From contig JACCYY010000118.1 in the NCBI GenBank assembly GCA_013696235.1, positions 1 to 7,324 of the forward strand: DNA of 7,324 bases, in the 5' to 3' direction. Within the stretch, counting starts at the first letter, position 1, and each line of letters starts with the position of its first letter. Source of the DNA: Sporichthyaceae bacterium. GTDB taxonomy: Bacteria > Actinomycetota > Actinomycetes > JACCYY01. Both the position numbers and the translations under genes were made by a program. Below are positions 7,201 to 7,324 of this stretch, in pieces. The notes below the pieces were generated by a model, which worked only from the letters and a program-made list of their open reading frames with translations, had not been told where the DNA came from and searched no databases.

Positions 7201-7324
7201 CTGGACGGCACCCCGCTCGTCGCCCAGACCGTCGATGGGTGGGCGCAGGGCTTCCGCCTGCCTGGCCGCGGCGGGGATCTGGAGATCACCTACGACCAGA
7301 CGGAGCGCACGCGCTGGCTCATGG
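4249..7324 (+). CDS. Giant membrane glycosyltransferase: GT2 domain fused to polytopic membrane and extracytoplasmic domains (3' end outside window)
   Basis: At least 1025 residues, open to the window edge. Residues 1-26 are an Ala/Pro-rich lead. Residues 27-260 form a GT-A/GT2 domain: VVAVVVAHNGARW (29-41), VVVVDTGSRDDT (59-70), a DxD-like LHDDCAP (125-131), GSAGMLVRRDVW (202-213), GGFD (217-220), FRDDVDLGWR (226-235) carrying the likely catalytic acid, and HH at 252-253. Hydrophobic stretches follow at about 278-331, then an acidic linker (about 397-407). Roughly ten membrane segments lie between 422 and 801. Residues 802-1025 look soluble and probably extracytoplasmic. The loop after the segment at 422-435 is rich in Asp (D455, D459, D470, D476), as in the first external loop of GT-C enzymes. 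The start is certain: an in-frame TAA lies at 4234. The Shine-Dalgarno match is weak (AAGG, ten bases upstream). Likely role: cell-envelope polysaccharide synthesis; the sugar and acceptor are unknown. Confidence 0.85.
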   Translation, partial: MSDSAPARSDDPATPVVAPAVTPAGTLAVVAVVVAHNGARWAADLGAALADQTRAPDRVVVVDTGSRDDTAEDLRAAFPAAGLVTLDRRTSFGSAIAKGATAGWAGIPGAYGSDQASHASWLWVLHDDCAPAPDALEELLAAAAEDGRIGIVGPKVRDFTDRRHLLEVGLTIARSGRRETGLEPREEDQGQHDDLGSVLAVGSAGMLVRRDVWDQLGGFDPNLPLFRDDVDLGWRANLAGHRVAVAPRAVVHHVQAAARGRRTIDAATRRRHLLDRRGALYVLLANLPGRALWLAYPRLVLASVARSVGFGLGKLPGLAVDELAAVLLVVARPDRVWRARRARRPLRTVPDAAVSRLLAPRGAQVARALESLAGVFSLGSPGSADISARGHRALETGPSDDDFADDEPAGVRWLRRLARPGLVLGVALAVITLVASRDLIGAGRLMGGALLPAPDGASDLWATYVGTWHDVGLGSDTTAPPYLAAMAALATLLAGKAPIAVEVLLLAAVPLAGLTALLAARRLLESPWVRVWAAATYALLPATAGAIAGARLGTSVAAVLLPLLALGATRVVGDGRAPGSWSSAWASGLCLAVMASFVPVSYVIAAALLLVVAVGAARSVAVVARLAVVLVTPVLLLLPWTLELPTRPGLLLLEAGLPGPGLSDAALAPVRLLLQSSGGPGALPWWLGVPLVLGALSSLLSQHRRRLVLAGWATAGTGLAVGLAVSLSTVSTPTAQTAVAAWPGFPVVVVAGGLLLACAVGVERAQDRLRGRSFGWRQPVALGVVGLVVVTPLLLAGWWMLRGTDDPLARLDPVVLPPFVAADGDEPARPRTVTLDRAADGSITYALLRDTGPRLGDAETGPPYESFDVLDEAVGDLVSGRGGDEARVLAEHAVRYLLVTPPVDADLVATIDAVPGLRRLSTDSGAALWRLSQSASRLRLVDADGASLAELPAGAEAAAAAVPAGADGRLAVLAERADPRWQATLDGTPLVAQTVDGWAQGFRLPGRGGDLEITYDQTERTRWLM
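7101..7148 (+). repeat. 15-base direct repeat inside the glycosyltransferase gene
   Basis: CCCGGCCGGCGCCGA occurs at 7101-7115 and again at 7134-7148. The copies are 33 bases apart, so they are in frame and each encodes PAGA followed by an acidic residue, with an Ala-rich stretch between them. It is probably a small low-complexity duplication in an exposed linker. Confidence 0.6.

Overview
This is a very GC-rich window (by eye around 70% G+C, not counted). It reads as chromosomal DNA of an actinobacterium. The reasons are a WhiB-family regulator, which is actinobacteria-specific, genes for coenzyme F420 synthesis, frequent GTG starts and strong G/C bias at third codon positions. Single-domain CofE and the gene order suggest a Nocardioides-like (Propionibacteriales) or related lineage rather than Mycobacterium; that placement is inference.

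Layout. A plus-strand gene for an AlkA-like DNA glycosylase (24-968) meets a minus-strand operon tail to tail, with a 16-base overlap of the two coding ends. In transcription order the operon is cofD (3764 to 2751), cofE (2754 to 2017) and a molybdopterin oxidoreductase of the sulfite oxidase family (2020 to 953). Both junctions are 4-base GTGA overlaps, so the three proteins are probably made from one message with coupled translation. A 195-base divergent intergenic region (3765-3959) separates cofD from plus-strand whiB (3960-4202). It holds a good vegetative-type promoter reading toward whiB and four copies of the GACAC pentamer known as the WhiA core site. After whiB comes a very large glycosyltransferase gene (4249 to the window end, 1025 codons without a stop). 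It encodes a cytoplasmic GT2 catalytic domain, a polytopic membrane region and a large extracytoplasmic domain.

How the genes relate. CofD and CofE carry out the late steps of F420 assembly. The third operon gene is a molybdenum enzyme, with no obvious biochemical link to F420. CofE lacks the C-terminal flavin reductase domain of mycobacterial FbiB, and the oxidoreductase gene starts exactly where that domain would begin. The divergent whiB/cofD pair matches whiB2/fbiA in Mycobacterium tuberculosis (from memory), so the core looks like an old actinobacterial arrangement. The giant glycosyltransferase is the least understood gene here and the best candidate for new biology. I saw no mobile element, tRNA, rRNA or CRISPR array, and no gene-free stretch longer than 300 bases.
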